Assembly (NCBI GenBank): GCA_903864275.1
Contig: CAIPFE010000023.1
Span: 1 to 64,000, forward strand
Direction of reading: 5' to 3'
Length of the DNA stretch: 64,000 nucleotides
Source of the DNA: an uncultured Mucilaginibacter sp.
GTDB taxonomy: Bacteria; Bacteroidota; Bacteroidia; Sphingobacteriales; Sphingobacteriaceae
The notes beneath the pieces are model-generated. The model was not told the DNA's origin. It did no database searches and saw nothing but the letters and a program-made list of their open reading frames with translations. The position numbers were made by a program, and so were the translations under genes. Positions 63,120 through 64,000 of this stretch are shown piece by piece (the stretch's first letter is position 1; every line of letters begins with the position of its first letter).

Positions 63120-63923
63120 TTAATTATTAACACGCGGCTGGTTCATTGCAGAAAGCATATTACCGTATATTGAATTCAACGTCGACAAATTTTTCGCCAA
63201 CCGGGAAATCTCATCCCTAAACTGCTTGGCATCACCTGCCGAAGCGTTAAAGTTTTGTACCGTGGTTGACATATCCTCGTAGAATTTATTCATTGATTTT
63301 AAATGGTTGCTTGAATCCTGCAATTCCAGCTCATACACTGCATTTAAGGAAGTAAGGTTTTTGGCCATTTTACTAACCTGGTCGTGGTATGTTTTTGAAT
63401 CAATTGCTGTACTGGCCACTTCCTCTAAATTTGTGGAAGCTTTTGCGACAGAATTATTTAATTTATCATAGCTTATGGTCGCCTCTTTAACCTTGTTGGT
63501 AAATGCTACGGTAGCGTCGCCCGCGTCGGTCACGCGCGATATAGAGTTTACCTTGTCGCCAAAAGTTCTTAAACCGCTGGCGAGGCTGCCAATTAATTCG
63601 GGGCCTATTTTCGCCTCGGAGAGCATCTGGTCTAAGGCTGCTGTGTTCGAAAAATCGTCGCCGCCGGTTAATTTTTTTGATTTTGGCAGGTCGCCATCAA
63701 AGTCCTCATCCAGTTCCGGATAAGCGCGCCGCCAGTCAAGTTCTTTTTCCTCGCGCTGGAAACCAAGCAGGAAGAACAAAATAGCTTCTGCGGACAATCC
63801 ACCGCTAATAAACCATGTAGCCCCGGGCCAGTGTAATATTTTAAACATCAGCCCCACAATAACCACTGTAGCACCCCATGATACGATATTATTAATTCCG
63901 TAAGGTTGTTTCTTGCCAGCCAT
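63120..63923 (-). CDS. gldL: Gliding motility/type IX secretion motor protein GldL (PorL)
   Basis: 267 residues. Two membrane helices: IVSWGATVVIVGLMFKILHW (13-32) and WFISGGLSAEAILFFLLGF (37-55). Polar residues in or next to the membrane, Lys28, His31 and Glu46, are where the ion-coupling residues of this motor are expected. The rest is cytoplasmic and coiled-coil rich (ANLSSLNAVYELELQDSSNH-like repeats, twice AKNL-x-TLN-x-IY). Cytoplasmic part of the GldLM motor. Confidence 0.94.
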   Translation of the reverse strand: MAGKKQPYGINNIVSWGATVVIVGLMFKILHWPGATWFISGGLSAEAILFFLLGFQREEKELDWRRAYPELDEDFDGDLPKSKKLTGGDDFSNTAALDQMLSEAKIGPELIGSLASGLRTFGDKVNSISRVTDAGDATVAFTNKVKEATISYDKLNNSVAKASTNLEEVASTAIDSKTYHDQVSKMAKNLTSLNAVYELELQDSSNHLKSMNKFYEDMSTTVQNFNASAGDAKQFRDEISRLAKNLSTLNSIYGNMLSAMNQPRVNN

Positions 63924-63970
63924 ATTAATTTAAAAAAGGATTTAAGAAATTTGAATTATATGTAGATAAT

Positions 63971-64000
63971 TTATCGTTTGTCTTTAATGTCGCGGCCCAG
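63971..64000 (-). CDS. C-terminal end of a minus-strand gene, probably gldK
   Basis: The window edge opens in frame LGRDIKDKR then TAA, 47 bases before the gldL start on the same strand. The gene order gldK-L-M-N is conserved in Bacteroidota, so this is most likely the gldK tail. Only nine codons are visible. Confidence 0.5.
   Translation of the reverse strand: MGRDIKDKR

Overview
The window looks like chromosomal DNA of a Bacteroidota bacterium of the Sphingobacteriaceae type (Mucilaginibacter/Pedobacter-like). The evidence is a type IX secretion/gliding module (gldL-gldM-gldN, probable end of gldK, sprE/porW), an F-ATP synthase cluster split so that atpD/atpC are absent, Bacteroidota-only families (DUF4293, SprE), absence of Shine-Dalgarno sites, A-rich leaders, and promoter boxes of the TAnnTTTG type. 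Genus is inference.

Layout. 1-95: 3' end of a 5S rRNA and its terminator, so an rRNA operon lies upstream. 287-5301: membrane protein plus amidase pair, small proteins, pirin and its Crp/Fnr neighbour, a GDPD-like hydrolase. 5324-11556: GH25 lysozyme, AraC regulator, two secreted alpha/beta hydrolases, an NTF2-like protein, a JmjC-like cupin. 11798-15461: a redox group (LysR regulator, thioredoxin-reductase-like ferredoxin reductase, 2Fe-2S ferredoxin, stand-alone diiron beta-lactamase-fold protein). 15528-23343: HxlR and DinB genes, then a MarR-controlled histidine-utilisation operon (hutH-hutU-hutI-ftcD). 24062-25729: orphan peptide-binding lipoprotein. 25879-30330: an AT-rich, minus-strand candidate defence island (OLD-type ATPase/TOPRIM nuclease, AbiC-like membrane protein, unknown protein). 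30552-34902: lipoprotein, aconitase, VapBC-like toxin-antitoxin, polysaccharide deacetylase. 35055-39227: TolC and membrane-fusion protein without a pump, then gpsA. 39270-47156: small exported proteins, DEAD-box helicase, hydrolase, DUF4293, DUF892, truA, ABC exporter. 47249-53070: atpZ-orf-atpB-E-F-H-A-G. 53142-60285: sprE/porW, a class A penicillin-binding protein, uvrC. 60590-64000: gldN, gldM, gldL and the tail of gldK.

The strongest unexplained signal is not a protein. Many intergenic gaps hold arrays of a short word (about 6-10 bases) repeated with small changes, often followed by its reverse complement to make a long imperfect hairpin. At least ten different words are used, and several recur at distant loci. 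Arrays typically start at or just after a stop codon and end in a short A-run directly before the next ATG. In two cases (ftcD, uvrC) the array is a string of ATG-stop mini-ORFs whose last ATG is the gene's own start. One copy sits in frame inside truA, one runs over the start of gpsA, and a different G/C palindrome lies in the N-terminus of an ABC exporter. Classical dispersed palindromes (three or four further families) are also present, often supplying or touching stop codons.

All family assignments come from reading the protein sequences; no database search was run.
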